Positions 27,531 through 38,412 of a stretch of 64,000 nt of DNA are shown piece after piece. The first letter of the stretch is position 1; every line of letters begins with the position of its first letter. The stretch comes from Lagopus muta (taxonomy: Eukaryota; Chordata; Aves; Galliformes; Phasianidae). Made by a program: the position numbers and the translations under genes. The notes below the pieces were generated by a model. That model saw only the letters and a program-made list of their open reading frames with translations. It searched no databases and was not told where the DNA came from. Location: the NCBI RefSeq assembly GCF_023343835.1, contig NC_064437.1:50232972-50296971 (forward strand), in the 5' to 3' direction.

Positions 27531-28066
27531 TGAGGGCTGCTCCAAAAGTAAGTCCTGTTATTTTATTATGTTAGCCCATGATGTCAGAGGCAGATGTTGG
27601 TGGTATGGTGGTAGGGATTGAATCTTCCCACCATTATTCCATTACATTTTATTCTTGTGTGACTGATGGCTACAGAGGGGCAGTCTGACACAGTGGCAGA
27701 TGACATCGAAGTGCGTACGAAGCAAAAATGTCTCACTGAATTCCCCCATATGGAAAAAAATAACACCCACTGATATTCAGTGATGCTTTGTGGAGCCCAA
27801 ACAGTGGATGTGAGCACAGTGAGGCAGTGTGTGGTAAGTTTTAGCAATTGCAACTGTGGGTCACCTCTGCTAGTACAGATGTTTATGAACGTGGCATGCA
27901 GGCTCTTGTTCATGGCTGGCAAAAATGCATAGCTAACAGTGGTGATAATCTTGAAAAATAGCATTTTGTAGCTGAGAATTTGCTCCATCAAATAGGGTTA
28001 TTGTGTTCTTTATATCAGTTATAGCTTCCATTGAAGTAAATAGGAGGTATTACTTCAGAGGTATTA
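27531..28066 (+). mobile_element. Galluhop-type mariner, internally deleted nonautonomous copy
   Basis: The left end reads GAGGGCTGCTCCAAAAGTAA directly after a TA dinucleotide (27529-27530). The right end has AAATAGGAGGTATTACTT, the inverted counterpart. The interior shows decayed mariner transposase-like sequence in the + direction, for example AGGCAGATGTTGGTGGTATGG near 27590 and GTGGATGTGAGCACAGTGAG near 27803. It also carries the non-coding 3' part typical of the chicken mariner known as Galluhop. At about 535 bp against roughly 1.2-1.3 kb for an autonomous element, it cannot encode transposase. The 135-codon minus-strand frame inside it is an antisense shadow. Galluhop supports a galliform origin. 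Confidence 0.85.
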
Positions 28067-28415
28067 CATGCATGTACTTATGTTTAAATCTGTTGTTACG
28101 GTTGTGAAGATGACCTTGAAAGGGGAAACCCATAACCATCATTTAGGTAGACAGAATGTTCAGAGAGATGAACCTTAATACTGAAGTGCTTGTATTGATT
28201 TTTTTGCATGCCCTCCTTGCTGTCTTATTACAGACATCAGATATGCTCTGAGCTTTGTCCTGCCACGTCCAGACCAACACCAGTAGCTACAACTTCTACT
28301 TTGACAATAGTTTGGATGGCTGTATCTTGTGATAGGGTTTCTTCCATGACTACAGTGTAGGCATTGATTGTTTGCCACTGGCAGATGGCCCTGTAGTTGT
28401 TACTGTTCAGTGCTG
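28067..28415. other. short spacer with two overlapping minus-strand frames, unassigned
   Basis: Between the mariner and a CR1 lies about 350 bp with two overlapping minus-strand frames (28175-28378, and part of 28237-28500, which runs into the CR1). The sequence does not look like CR1 or mariner. It might be a remnant of another dispersed repeat. I cannot name it. Confidence 0.35.
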
Positions 28416-28672
28416 TCATAGAATCAGAGAATATCCTGAGTTGGAAGGGACCTACAAGGATCATTGAGTTCAACACCTGGCTCCACACAGGACCACCCAA
28501 AAATCAGACCATATAACTGAGAGCAGTTTCAACCCACATCTTGAACTCCAGCACCTTGAGACCATGACCTCTGCCATGGAGAGCCTGTTGCAGTGGCTGA
28601 CCAGTGAAGAATCTGTGCAGAACCTTTCCTTGATATCCAATTTGAACCTCTCTTGTCACAGCTCCCAGAAAC
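28416..28672 (-). mobile_element. CR1 LINE 3' fragment
   Basis: It starts on the + strand with TCATAGAATCAGAGAATATC then GAGTTGGAAGGGACC, the reverse complement of the CR1 3' terminus. It continues with the usual 3' region ('AACACCTGGCTCCACACAGG', 'CCTTTCCTTGATATCCAATT'). The copy is 5'-truncated and points to the minus strand. A very short CR1 tail in the opposite direction lies 180 bp to the right. Confidence 0.85.
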
Positions 28673-28850
28673 AGGGATCTCAGGTGTTTTAATGAAGGAT
28701 TAATTTTCTAGTAAAATCACTGTGACAGAGCTCGAGTGTATTCAAATACAGGAGGGACTGAGAAGGCATTTGTTCTTTGTCCTGTTTTCAGATAAACAGC
28801 TGCAATGAGAAGTACTGTATCTCCCTGGAACTGTTCTTTCATACTTCAAG

Positions 28851-28912
28851 ACTTAATTCTAGATGACCTTTAAAAGTCCCTTCTAATTCAAATGATTCTG
28901 TGGTTCTCTTTT
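28851..28912 (+). mobile_element. CR1 LINE 3' tail, plus orientation
   Basis: The sequence TAGATGACCTTTAAAAGTCC followed by CTTCTAATTCAAATGATTCT and GTGGTTCT matches the extreme CR1 3' end in + orientation, with decayed ATTCTRTG octamers. Only about 60 bases remain. Confidence 0.7.
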
Positions 28913-29373
28913 GCAAGTAAGAGCTTATAGTTAGAAGAAACTAAACAACAACAAAATAAAAATTTGAAGGGTAGGATTCAGGTAAAGCAACTCAGAGCTA
29001 TCTCAGTTTTCTGTGTACCTGATGCAATTGCTTAAAATATGAACAGCTCGGTTTATTTTCAGTGAAGTTTTTCCTAATTCCCTAAAAACACTGTGCGTTT
29101 TGTGACACCCACTGAGTACAAAGTCAGAGGAGCTGAATGCCCAGTTCTGATAAAAATCTGGCTGATTATCATAAATCCAATTATAACCAACAGCTGACCT
29201 GACAGTTAAGATGAACACTGGTGTGGCCAGCAAATCCTTAAAATACCCAGTTCCTGACAGTGCACATTGGTGTCTAAATAAATGTGTTGTTGTGACCCAG
29301 TCAGATGACACTAAACCATCTTAAGTGGAGACAACCTGGAAAGTGTTTCCAGGCTTGAAGGGAAGGAAAACAA

Positions 29374-29768
29374 ATCATAAAATCTTTGAGATGGAAGGGA
29401 CCATAAAAGGCCATCTAGTCCAACTCCCCTGCAATGAACAGGGACACCTACAGCAAGATCATGTTGCTTAGACCCTCCTCCAGCCTGACCTTGGATGTCT
29501 CCAGTGGTGGGGCATCCACCGCCTTTTTGGGAAAACTGTTCTAGCGACTCACCACCCTTAGCGTAAACAACTTCTTCTGTATATCCAATCTAAATCCCAC
29601 CTTATTTAGTTTGAAACCATTTCCCCTTGTCCTGTCACAACAAACCCCGCTAAAGAATCTGTTCCTTTCCTTCTTGCAGCTCCCTGTAAGATACTGAAAG
29701 GCCACTCTCAGGTCCCGCCGGAGCCTTCTCTTTCCTAGGCTGCACGGCCTCAGCTCCCTCAGGAAAAG
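29374..29768 (-). mobile_element. CR1 LINE 3' fragment
   Basis: The + strand begins AATCATAAAATCTTTGAGAT and GGAAGGGACC, then GGCCATCTAGTCCAACTCCC, TGGGGCATCCACC, CTTCTGTATATCCAATCTAAA and CCCTTGTCCTGTCACAACA. This is the reverse complement of the 3' end of CR1 ORF2 and its UTR. It is about 395 bp and 5'-truncated. No intact reading frame is present. Confidence 0.9.
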
Positions 29769-30429
29769 TGAATCCTCACAAAAGAGGTGTTCAATCTCTT
29801 GGAACTGTCAGTAAGCAGGCTTAAGAGAACTCTTTCCTTGATAATGTTTTGGTTGTGTTGGTTTTTTTCTTTGTTTTTTGTTTTGTTTATAATGGAATAC
29901 TATTTGGAAAGGATCATGAATAGATTACAGTGAATCCTTCAGAACTGCTCACTCTCTGTTCTGCCTTGAGGAGCACAGGTCAGACTTGCAGGCAGGTGCC
30001 TTGCAGCCACTGACCATCAGCAGTGCGACCGCTGCTGAGTGCAGGGGGCTGCAGCCCAGACCTCACACGGGCGGTGGCACGGCATTGGTTCTGTCGCAGC
30101 ACGCAGAAGCCGACTGCTGTATCGCTACGTTTCAGGGAAAGTTGATGGAGGTTATTCGCTTACAGATGAGTCGGGGGAACTCCTGCAGTGCATGGTGGGC
30201 ATTCCTGTTGCAAAGAGCAATCATGGCATATATTCTGTTTTGACACTTCGTTTATTGTTACTGTCGACCCTGGGATGTAACAGAAAGGGCTGCTTAATTA
30301 GAATTAACGAGCAAGAGTAATGTCACAGAGTTCTTACATACTCTCTGTTAAAGTAAGCATTTCACCGGGAATTACCATGGGGAAAACGAGTTACAGCCCG
30401 TTCAGCGGAAAGAGCTAGCTGAGGAGATA
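29769..30429. other. upstream flank of the first CpG island
   Basis: Mixed sequence with a T-rich tract at 29857-29886 and a moderately GC-rich patch with scattered CpGs at 29990-30120. No convincing exon was found. The patch may be a shore of the adjacent CpG island. Confidence 0.45.
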
Positions 30430-30507
30430 ACATCCAGCGGTTTTGCCCCGGGCACCCGCAGCCCGGAGTTGCGCCTCAGCGGAGAGTGCCCCCGGCTCGA
30501 GGCACAC

Positions 30508-30635
30508 ACACACACGCCACACTCCGCATCCCGGGCGAAGGCACCTGCCGGGACGACAAGGCCGCCCCGCACCCACTTCTTGGGACGGAGAGAAGCCGTC
30601 GCCGCCGGAGCGACGCTCAGCACACACACACACAC
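30508..30635. repeat. two (CA)n microsatellites in the distal CpG island
   Basis: Short CA runs lie at about 30503-30517 and 30619-30636, each of seven to nine units. Their presence inside a CpG island is unremarkable, but length variation close to a promoter may be polymorphic. Confidence 0.8.
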
Positions 30636-30736
30636 CTCCGGGCGCGCACGCAGCGATAGCGGATGACACCGACAGAGCGGCGCCCGCCGCCCTCGCACAC
30701 AGGCGCGGCCACAGGAGCGCATGCGCCACCGTCCCG

Positions 30737-30786
30737 TTCCTCCTCCTCCTCCTCCCTCCCTCCTCCCCCCCCCCCCCCCCAAAAAA
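30737..30786 (+). repeat. polypyrimidine (CCT)n and C16 tract, then A6
   Basis: A (TCC)n run grades into CCCTCCC and 16 consecutive C residues at 30765-30780, followed by six A residues. The minus strand is pure purine over about 44 bases. Such tracts can form i-motif or triplex DNA, and they are prone to length errors in assemblies. Confidence 0.9.
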
Positions 30787-30824
30787 GAGCGCCGCGCGTG
30801 CGCAGAGCCGCGCCGGGCGGCGTT

Positions 30825-30847
30825 GGGGGCGGGGGCGGGGGCGGGGG
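30825..30847 (+). promoter_or_regulatory. perfect G-quadruplex motif (G5C)3G5
   Basis: Four runs of G (30825-30829, 30831-30835, 30837-30841, 30843-30847) are separated by single C residues. One-base loops with five-G runs predict a very stable parallel quadruplex. It sits inside the distal CpG island, 60 bp from the C16 tract. In DNA the opposite strand could form an i-motif. Effect on transcription is not known. Confidence 0.9.
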
Positions 30848-30984
30848 CGGCGGTGGTGGCGGGACCCGTAGCCGTGCCCGTAGCCGTACCGCGACGCGGT
30901 CCGGCGAGGGCTGCCCGAGTGGTTCCGCGCGCCGCCGGTGCGGCCGCGCCCAGCCGGGCCGCGCCCCAGTTTGTGTCCAATCAG

Positions 30985-31237
30985 AGAGCGATGTGCGTGC
31001 ACCGAGCGGGGCGGCGATGCGTAAACAACCCCGGGAAACTCCTCCGCCCCCCGCCCGCTCCCCGCGCCGCCCCGCAGCCTCCCCCGCCGCCCGACAGCTC
31101 CGGCAAGGCGCGCGCTCCCGTCGCCCAACCGCCACGAGCGCCCTCCCCGCCCCCGCCCGCCCTCCGCCGGCGCCGCCCGCGCCGCCGCACGCACCGCTCC
31201 CCGCTCCGCACGCACCCGCGGTGCCGCGCAGGGGAAG
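30985..31237 (+). other. PCGF5: predicted noncoding first exon (distal PCGF5 5' UTR)
   Basis: A strong donor, GGGGAAG|GTAAGG, has its GT at 31238-31239 and would end an exon at 31237. The start is arbitrary: I place it just after the CCAAT box at 30977, because true TSSs usually lie 50-100 bp downstream of such a box. An alternative donor, CCGCAG|GTACCG, lies at 31547. The exon would splice over about 26 kb to the acceptor ending at 57293. Seen: donor consensus and CpG setting. Inferred: use, start and partner. Confidence 0.4.
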
Positions 31238-31960
31238 GTAAGGGCCCGGCGGGCGGGGCTGCGCGGCGCGGCGGGATCCCGTGTCATAAGTAGTTGTGGG
31301 ACGTGACGCAGAGCTCGCGCCGCGGCCGACGAGTAACTTTCTCCGAGCGCGGGGCGGCGCGGGGCTCCTGAGGGGACGGCGCTGCAGCCGGGGTCGTTGC
31401 GGCGCGCGGGGATCCGGAGCGGCCGTCGTGCGGGGCGCCGTCCCCGGGTGACGCGCGGCGGCGGTGCGGAGCTCCGCGTTATGTAAGATGTCACCGCGGA
31501 GGGAGCGGAGCCGCCGGGCCCCGCGCGAAGGGGCCGTGCCCCGCAGGTACCGGGCCCGGCCCGGCCCTCCGCCCCCACCCCACGTGCGGCGGCGCGGGGC
31601 TCCGCCAGGAGGGTTCCGTCGTTCCTCCCGCTCCGATGTAAAAGAAATAAACGCCGGAGCATCGCAAAGTTTAAGAACTTGGTTTTTCCATCCTTGCTGT
31701 GCGCGTGCGGTGCGCTAGCGCGATCCGGAGCCGACTGAATGAATCATCGCTTCCATGGAATAAACGCGGGTGAATCATCTCATGCACACGCGCGGGGGGG
31801 GACGCGCGGTCGCCGCGGACGGGGGCAGAGCCGCGCGGGGCCGGTGGGCGCGGGGTCCCCGGGCCGTGCGAGACCCGCGGGGCTGTGCCGCGCTCCGGGG
31901 GCACCGAGCGCCCCGCTTCGGCTGCGCCGGGCGGCCCTCGCTCCGTACTGAGTCCACTAA

Positions 31961-33567
31961 GGATGCTGCTGAGGGGCTTTGAGGAGCTGTACTGATCGAA
32001 GTGGATGATGAAGTTCAATTCAGATTTAAAGAAACAAACAAACCGAAGCCCACCACCACCAAACGAAGCACCTGAAATCGCACGGTGTCTGTTGCCTAAA
32101 ACCAGAGACAGAAGCCAGATCCTTTCAGTCTGGGATTTGTTTAGTTTTGTTAAGCAAAAATACTTAGTCTGCATTATAGTAAATACGTAAATAGATATTT
32201 GGAAAACAAATGAAACCCGTTTGTTTAACAAACACATTTGAGTTGCACTCAGATGGAGTCCTTTTCCTGATCCTCCTGCCTGTTGCTGTTCAAATGGGAT
32301 TAAAGCTAGCTCTCTGTATAGTTTTTCTTTCAACCCTGACTTGATTCCAGAGCTGAATTTCCATTTCCCTCTTTCTTTGACATGTTTATCTCTCCTTGCA
32401 CAGAGGCAGTGCTTGGATTTTGTGAGATTCACTCCTCTTTGCTCTCTGGGTATACCTGCTCAGGCACAGAAGTGAAAGCATGGGTTGCAGAGCGGAGGAG
32501 GAGCTTCACAAACAGGTGGTTTCAAAGTATAAAAGCATGTGAGGAACACTGAGCATCTTGCTGCTAGGCCTGTCTGTTGCCTTGGGCATCAGGGATCCTT
32601 TACTTAGCTGTGTGTTCTGTACCACCAGCCGTTCTCCGAACAGGAACAGGGAAATGAATCAGCCATGGAAAGGGTTGGTATTTGTTGCTGTTGGAAGAAA
32701 GGGCATGTTGCTGGTTTGGTTTGATCTGAGTGCATTGGCCCTTGACGAGCAGTGTTGTAACATTCATTCATTCCAGAGTTGGAGCAGCTGAGTGTAGGAG
32801 AACTGTTACTTCAGCACCCGTGGTGTGGCTCACAGCTTCCCTGCAGCCAGAAGGCTCTATGCTTACCCACATTAGGGCTGTGTGTGGCTGGATGCACTGC
32901 TGGTCTCTGGGGTGGCCAAGCCAACAGACGGGAGCCAATGGCATTCTATTTCAGCATTTAAATCAGTAGTCAGTCAGCAGTCAACCTTTTTTATCTGATT
33001 TCTTACAAAGGAGGTACAAACATACAGTGTCTATAGCATGTTGAGTTCAATTCCAGAGCTCACTTGTGAGCCCACAGAGTGTGCAAATTAATTGAGGTAA
33101 AACAGATTGCTTGAGGGTTGCTTCTGCATGGTGCCACTGTTAAGGCTGACAAGCAGCAACTTTGGGAACAGCGGAAGGCAATGCAGCTCAAAGGGGAGCA
33201 TCTGAACTTTGCATCCTGGGATGCAAAGTTTTCTTGTGTTGGGATACACAGTCTTTATTTGAAATGAATGACACTTTGCTCAGAAAATGGTTTGTGATGC
33301 ACCTGGTTTGCAGATTATGTGTGCTGATAGGCTGATGCTGCAGGACTTTCATGGGTTCTCCTTCCCGCTCTCTCAGCTGGAGATGAATGGTTACTGTTCA
33401 AATGCAATTCAAAAACAAAACAAAACAAAAACAAAACAAAAAAAACCCTAAATGAATTAGGTGCTTTCCTCTCTGCAGTTTAAGCTTTAAAGGTTTTCTT
33501 TAGATAGATGCAGCTTCTCATGCAAAGTTTTGAACTAGTGTAGGATGTGGTTTTAATAACTACAGTG
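31961..33567. other. putative PCGF5 intron 1, no features named
   Basis: Unique sequence between the CpG island and a CR1 fragment. It contains an (A3-5C)n run at 33411-33446. No exon or regulatory element could be supported. Confidence 0.5.
33411..33446 (+). repeat. (CAAAA)n simple repeat
   Basis: This imperfect AAAAC/CAAAA repeat of about seven units ends in A8. It is simple sequence. Confidence 0.9.
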
Positions 33568-33845
33568 TAGGAAAAGGCTTTCAACTGGAAGAGGATAGAT
33601 TTGGACTGGATGTTAGGATGTTAGTAAAGAATTTCAGTGAGGGTGGTGAGACAGAGATGCTGGAACAAGTTGTTCAGCAAAGTTGTGAATGTCTCCTCCA
33701 TGGAAGTATTCAAGGCCAGGCTGGATGGAGCTCTGAGCAACCTGGTCTAGAGGCAGGTGTCCCTGCCCACAGCAGGGAGTTGGAACGAGATGATCTTAAA
33801 GGTCCTTCCAGCCCCAACCATTTGTGAGTCTGTGATTCCATGACA
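33568..33845 (+). mobile_element. CR1 LINE 3' fragment, plus orientation
   Basis: The sequence contains GGACTGGATGTTAGGATG, TCCATGGAAGTATTCAAGGC, CAGGCTGGATGGAGCTCTGA, GCAACCTGGTCTAG and GAGATGATCTTAAAGGTCC. It ends CCAACCATTTGTGAGTCTGT and GATTCCATGA. This is the standard CR1 3' region with degenerate terminal octamers. It is 5'-truncated, with no intact frame. Confidence 0.92.
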
Positions 33846-34170
33846 CACTGCTGGTGTTGAAAAATAGAATCTTTTCTTCAACTTTCTAGTGAAAACTTGG
33901 TACCAAGTGCACATTTGCTCCCCAAATCCTCAATTTGAAACATTTGTTATGGTTAAAAGGTTTACTTTCTATTGGTAGGTTCAAACACAGTTTTCAAAAA
34001 GCAAGAAAATTACTAAGTTTAAAAAAAAAAAGTTGATCCTCCCACAAGGTTGTATCTCTTTGTATTACTATATTACTGGAGTTGTAGCTGCTCCATTCTT
34101 GCATGTTGATCAACAGTGCCTTGGATACTTCCCAGAGGGAAGCTGATTTCTCTGATTACCAGGTTTTTCT

Positions 34171-34206
34171 CGTTTTTTGTTTGTTTGTGTGTTTGTTTGT
34201 TTGTTT
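34171..34206 (+). repeat. (GTTT)n simple repeat
   Basis: TTTG units with one GTGTG interruption repeat about eight times. Confidence 0.9.
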
Positions 34207-37139
34207 TCTAGAAAGTGTAGTGCATGAAGAGTACAGTTCGACAGAGGCTGAGGCTGGCAGTGAGCAGAGCAGGTGAGGTGCAGGCAGTGGCCAGGCTGCG
34301 TGAAAGCTGCATGGGTGCATGTGGAAAACAACACTGATACCCACTTCATCTTAATTGTTGTTTATAAAATAAAAATGGTCATCTGCCTAATGTGTGGCAC
34401 TTCTGGAATGAAGGATACGTGGTGTTACTTGACTGCTCTGGTCTCAACAGCTGCCACTGTTAGTTCTTGCATGTGAAATGCATAAATCTGGCTGGTTACC
34501 TAAAACTGAAACCATTTGTCCCATATTAATAGCTGAATTCATCTATGTCTCAGCAAATTTCCTAACATCTGGCCAAACCGGTCATTTGCTTCTTCTCATC
34601 AGTCATTTATTTCCTGTTGGGAAGAATTTTCTTCCTCTGTTTGTCATTATTTTGTATGTTTTTAGGTTTGGCTGAAATTAAAAAACAGCCTGCCAGTTTG
34701 CTGTAGTGCTAGTAACCATCTTATTTTCATAAACGACCTAACAAAAAAAAGCTTTTCTGTCCCAGAACAATTTAAAGATGAGAAGAAAACTTTATGGGAG
34801 GATCTTCACTTCGTTGAGGTACTCCTGCTGATGGGAGGAGGCATCAGGCTGCAGTTGGTTGCAGTGTGCTGTGGGTCACACTGAGCTTACCCTGGTGGCT
34901 GGGGTTGCTCTGGCTGTTGTAAAGAGTGTGCCATGAGGGCACTGAGCAGGGACTGCTGAAGTCCCTTGTTCTTCATGTGTGTGTTTCTGCACTATCCAAC
35001 ACTGCAAATGGGGTGTTTTTGATGACCCCCCCATGTGTCAGTGCTGGCTCTTCCAGGAAGAGGAGAGCCACATCACAGTCTTAGCATTTCTACTCAAGGC
35101 AAATTCTTATCAATAAGAACTCTTTCTGCGCAGTAAGTCACTGCTGTTGATGCACCGAGAAACAGTGGTGGGACTTAAATGGTGAAACTGTATTCTTATC
35201 CTGATTCATTGGTATGATTCATTCTATGCATATTATTGATGGCAGCTTTACAAAATTATTTTCTGACAAAGATGCATTGTTTCTGGCAACTTTCTGGCAA
35301 TTACCTACTTCTTGGAAAAATCTGTGGCTTGGTATGGATAGCAGACAGCTGAATCAGAGAGTAAAATCTGATACCAGCAGGGAGGGTCATAGTCTGTAAT
35401 TGCCATAGAATTGCTTGCATCCTTTTCCTCAATCCCATCTCCCCAACTCTGCCCTGTGCATTTGTTTGGTTCTCTTGTTGCAGCTTAGTTTTTGTACTGT
35501 GACCTTTGAGGAACACTTTGTCATTCCTGCTGCGTTGGTAAAAATTTCAGCATTTTGGTGTCCTGGTTGATTTGGCTTCCAGTCTCTATGGAAATAATAA
35601 GAATACCGTCTGCTTTAGATGTTTTTGCCTGAATCTCTATTGTATTTCTGTCCCAGTGCACAGAAAAAATGAACTAACCTACAGTTTTTTAAAAGTTTTA
35701 CAGTTTTCCTAGAACATTTGTCCAGTGACCACCACTAGGAGTAAAATAAGACTGAGTAGACAACAGTTCAAACGAAAGAGAAAAACAAATCTAAATTGTG
35801 AAGCTCATGTGAGGGAGCCCATGAATGCCACCAAAAGCAAAAACAAGCTCTAGCAGAAATAAAACTTCAGTATTGTTTTAACACTGTTCAGCAGGAAAAA
35901 TCTCATAGGAATTCTTAAATGTGATGGGAATGAAAACAGTTCTAGTGATGATCTTCTGTAAGGCACAGATTGATTGTAGTTTATTTATGCAATTTTTTTA
36001 TACCATCCTCTAGACCTTCTTTAAAAATAAGATTTTCCTTTGTAGCCAAAACACCCCACAGTGCCACAAGTAGCAGCTGGTTCAGCTGTGGACTTGGAAT
36101 CACACACTTGAGCTTTCCTTTGCAAAGGTGTGGAGTTAGAGGTTACTCATGCTGAACTTATAGATAGGTGAGTTTGCTACAGCTGACTTCTTCCACAAGA
36201 TACCAAGTGATAAGTAGATGATGGAGAGCTAATTTATCTTCAACTTGTAATTACATGAGTGATTTCACATTGCACTGCATCAGAGTATAGGGAATGTATG
36301 GCTTTACAGTGTGGGGTTAACTCATACATTTACATTAATTTCCCTTTACAGTGATCCTTGGAAGCATGGCTGTCCATTGATTACATTTTCAGAACCAGTG
36401 TCATTGTTCTGTAGCAATTGCAGCCAGGGCTAAAGAATTCCATATTACCAAACAAAAAAAATAAAAATAAAAATACCCAGGTCGATTTGCAAGATCTGTG
36501 ATCTTGTAGTTGTAGGATCATTGATGATTTTTTGACTTTTTATCAGACAGTGGCTGCACTTGACAAACTAATTTTCAGAAGCAGAATATCCAAGATTTCT
36601 TTTAGAATTATAAAATAGAACATTTTCATATGCATTAACATCTGCATTTTTTAAAGTTTATGCCATCGTATAAGAAATCAGTGTATTTTAGTATGTACTC
36701 ATAGAGACAGGATGAATATAGGAGGGCACAGTTGCATTAATTTTTATGTTTCCATCTGTCTACAGACATTTCATTTTTGTTTTCAGTCATATAAAAGGAT
36801 AAATCGCGGAAGTAAAAAAACGGCAAGTCAGGAGCATAGGCTGTGATGTGTATTGTGCCCCAGCTATTTTGAAGTTCCCACTGAGCGTCCTAACCTGTGA
36901 AAAAGATGCTGTTATGCAGTAGTCCCAGTTTCCAGTCTTGGCTTTCTTCTAATCACTGCATTTTTTCACAGTTTCTGAATTTGTGATGCATAAAGGAAAT
37001 ACCTGCAGATTGAAAGTGTTTGTAAGGTCATCATTTCTCTTGTAGCTTTGTCACTACAATGACAGCGCTTGCTGGCCTTGATCAATAGCAAGGCTTGAGT
37101 CATAAAAGAAGTTCTCCAAATGTTAGCTCTCAGTCTGCT

Positions 37140-37700
37140 TAGCAGTTTCTGACATAATAATACAATGTAATACTGATTACATGACCTAGAACAACTATTA
37201 ATTTCCTCAGTCTGGAGCTGTACGTAAAGCTGTGTGTAGAGACACTGGAGTTCCTTTCAGTAGCAGATTTCCCATTGTGCTTTCTAGTTCTGGTTCCTCT
37301 TTTTAACAGCACTGGTAAAATATCATTGCCTGATTAATTTGCTATGGATTTGATGGCTTGTTTATTAGATTATTACAGTCTGTGTTCAGAGAAACTATCA
37401 CTTTCCCTTGGGATGTGAAATGTGTTTGGATTATCTGTTTATGATTCTCACGTGCAATTTTTAGATGACTTTTTGCATTGTGTTATATCTGTAGGAATCT
37501 TTGTGCACTAACAAAGCACACTGCAGTAACAGAATCCAAACATTAAATATTCTGAAGACATATTTCAATGCTAGTTGCTGCTGATCAGATCTGACAGACA
37601 GATAAATTCTCTCTGCCACAGAAAAGCAGTTGATCTTGAGATAAGAGAAGTCTTGATGACTTCAATCATTCTTAGAGAAATGCCACCCTAATTAAAGGAA
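37140..37700. other. candidate conserved noncoding element
   Basis: This block is rich in ATTA/TAAT and GATTTGATGG-type words (for example TGATTAATTTGC near 37331) and has no repeat similarity. It lies in the putative first intron of PCGF5. The look is that of a developmental enhancer, but composition alone cannot show conservation. Confidence 0.18.
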
Positions 37701-38071
37701 GTGTAATTATATTTGTCTCCTCCCTCTAGAAGAAGAATGGAGCATGTAAGGAACCAGGCTTTTGATTATTTTCATAATGAAAACACAGGTTTTTTTTTGT
37801 GGAAGATCAGCTCTTAAATGTGTGGATTGAATGAAGTTAAGGAGTTTTCTTTCTTTCACAGTTTTATAAAATTGTTATTTACTTCTTTGAAGAATCATCA
37901 GTGGTTGCTGCAGAGACAAAAGAGCCTTTATGTGATATAAATGGTATTTTGACTAAGTACTCTTGGTTGATTCTGGCTGTAGAATTTCCCTGCTTACAAA
38001 GTGATTTTGAAGGGCTGCTTAATCAAACCAGTATTTTTCAGCTTTCTATCGTAAGGCTTTTGATATATCAC

Positions 38072-38412
38072 TGTATGGTAACTATTGAGTGACGGCCTGA
38101 ACCACTGATTGAGCACCTGGGGAAACAACCTGATCAGCTCTGGGAGCACAGGTGAAGACAATTCAGCTGTGTGTCCAGAAGGGGTGGAGCCTGGTTGCAC
38201 TTCTCCTACACCCCGTGTAAGGACTGATTGCTACTAAGAAAAGATCTCTTTTCTGGGGGTCCCTCCTTGGTGAAGTTTTCCCTGGGAACCTGGAATCTTT
38301 CTACATTTTGGTATGGGTGAGTAATCTTTTTCCTTTCCTTTATAGTGCCTTTCTTTTGTGCCAGTCCTTCTGTCATCACGCCTTTGTTGTAATGCCTTTC
38401 CTATTGTGTTGA
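38072..38412 (+). mobile_element. LTR-like dispersed repeat, copy B
   Basis: This is the second copy of the repeat seen at 20905-21180, in the same orientation. It shares TGTATGG.AAC, GACGGCCTGAACCACTGATT, GGAGCACAGGTGAAGACAAT, GGTGGAGCCTGGTTGCA, a TGTAAGGACTGATTGC box in place of TTTAAGGGTTGACTGC, and the GATCTCTTTTCTGGG and GGGAACCTGGA words. Its right end has a pyrimidine-rich tail. It fits a solo LTR of an endogenous retrovirus-like element. Boundaries are by eye and the family was not assigned. Confidence 0.6.

Larger units (their letters stand above)
30430..31960 (+). promoter_or_regulatory. PCGF5: distal CpG island, probable alternative PCGF5 promoter
   Basis: This is a dense CpG island about 1.5 kb long with abrupt edges in AT-rich DNA. 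It holds an NRF1-type palindrome GCGCATGCGC (30717-30726) and a second NRF1-like GCGCGTGCGC (30794-30803). It also has a CCAAT box (30977-30981, CCAATCAG), Sp1-like GGGCGGGGC near 31251, and CRE-like TGACG words near 31302 and 31449. There is no TATA box, as in typical housekeeping promoters. The long open frames on both strands (up to 415 codons) result from the lack of stops in GC-rich DNA and repeat low-complexity residues. Assignment to PCGF5 rests on the + strand donor at 31238 and the absence of another + strand gene before 57488. A divergent minus-strand transcript is also possible. Confidence 0.65.
33846..38071. other. putative PCGF5 intron 1, no gene recognised
   Basis: AT-rich unique DNA with a TTTG-rich simple tract at 34171-34206 and an A-rich tract near 36455-36475. 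No exon was recognised. A block near 37140-37700 is listed separately as a possible conserved element. Confidence 0.5.

Noticed and set aside
27584..27991. 135-codon minus-strand frame
   Set aside because: It is antisense to the decayed Galluhop mariner transposase region.
29003..29311. 102-codon minus-strand frame near the transposon cluster
   Set aside because: I first considered a transposase relic, but found no catalytic motif and no terminal repeats around it.
30402..31662. Long open frames on both strands in the distal CpG island (up to 415 codons)
   Set aside because: GC-rich DNA has few stop codons. The frames overlap on both strands, are rich in R, P, G and A repeats, and show no domain.
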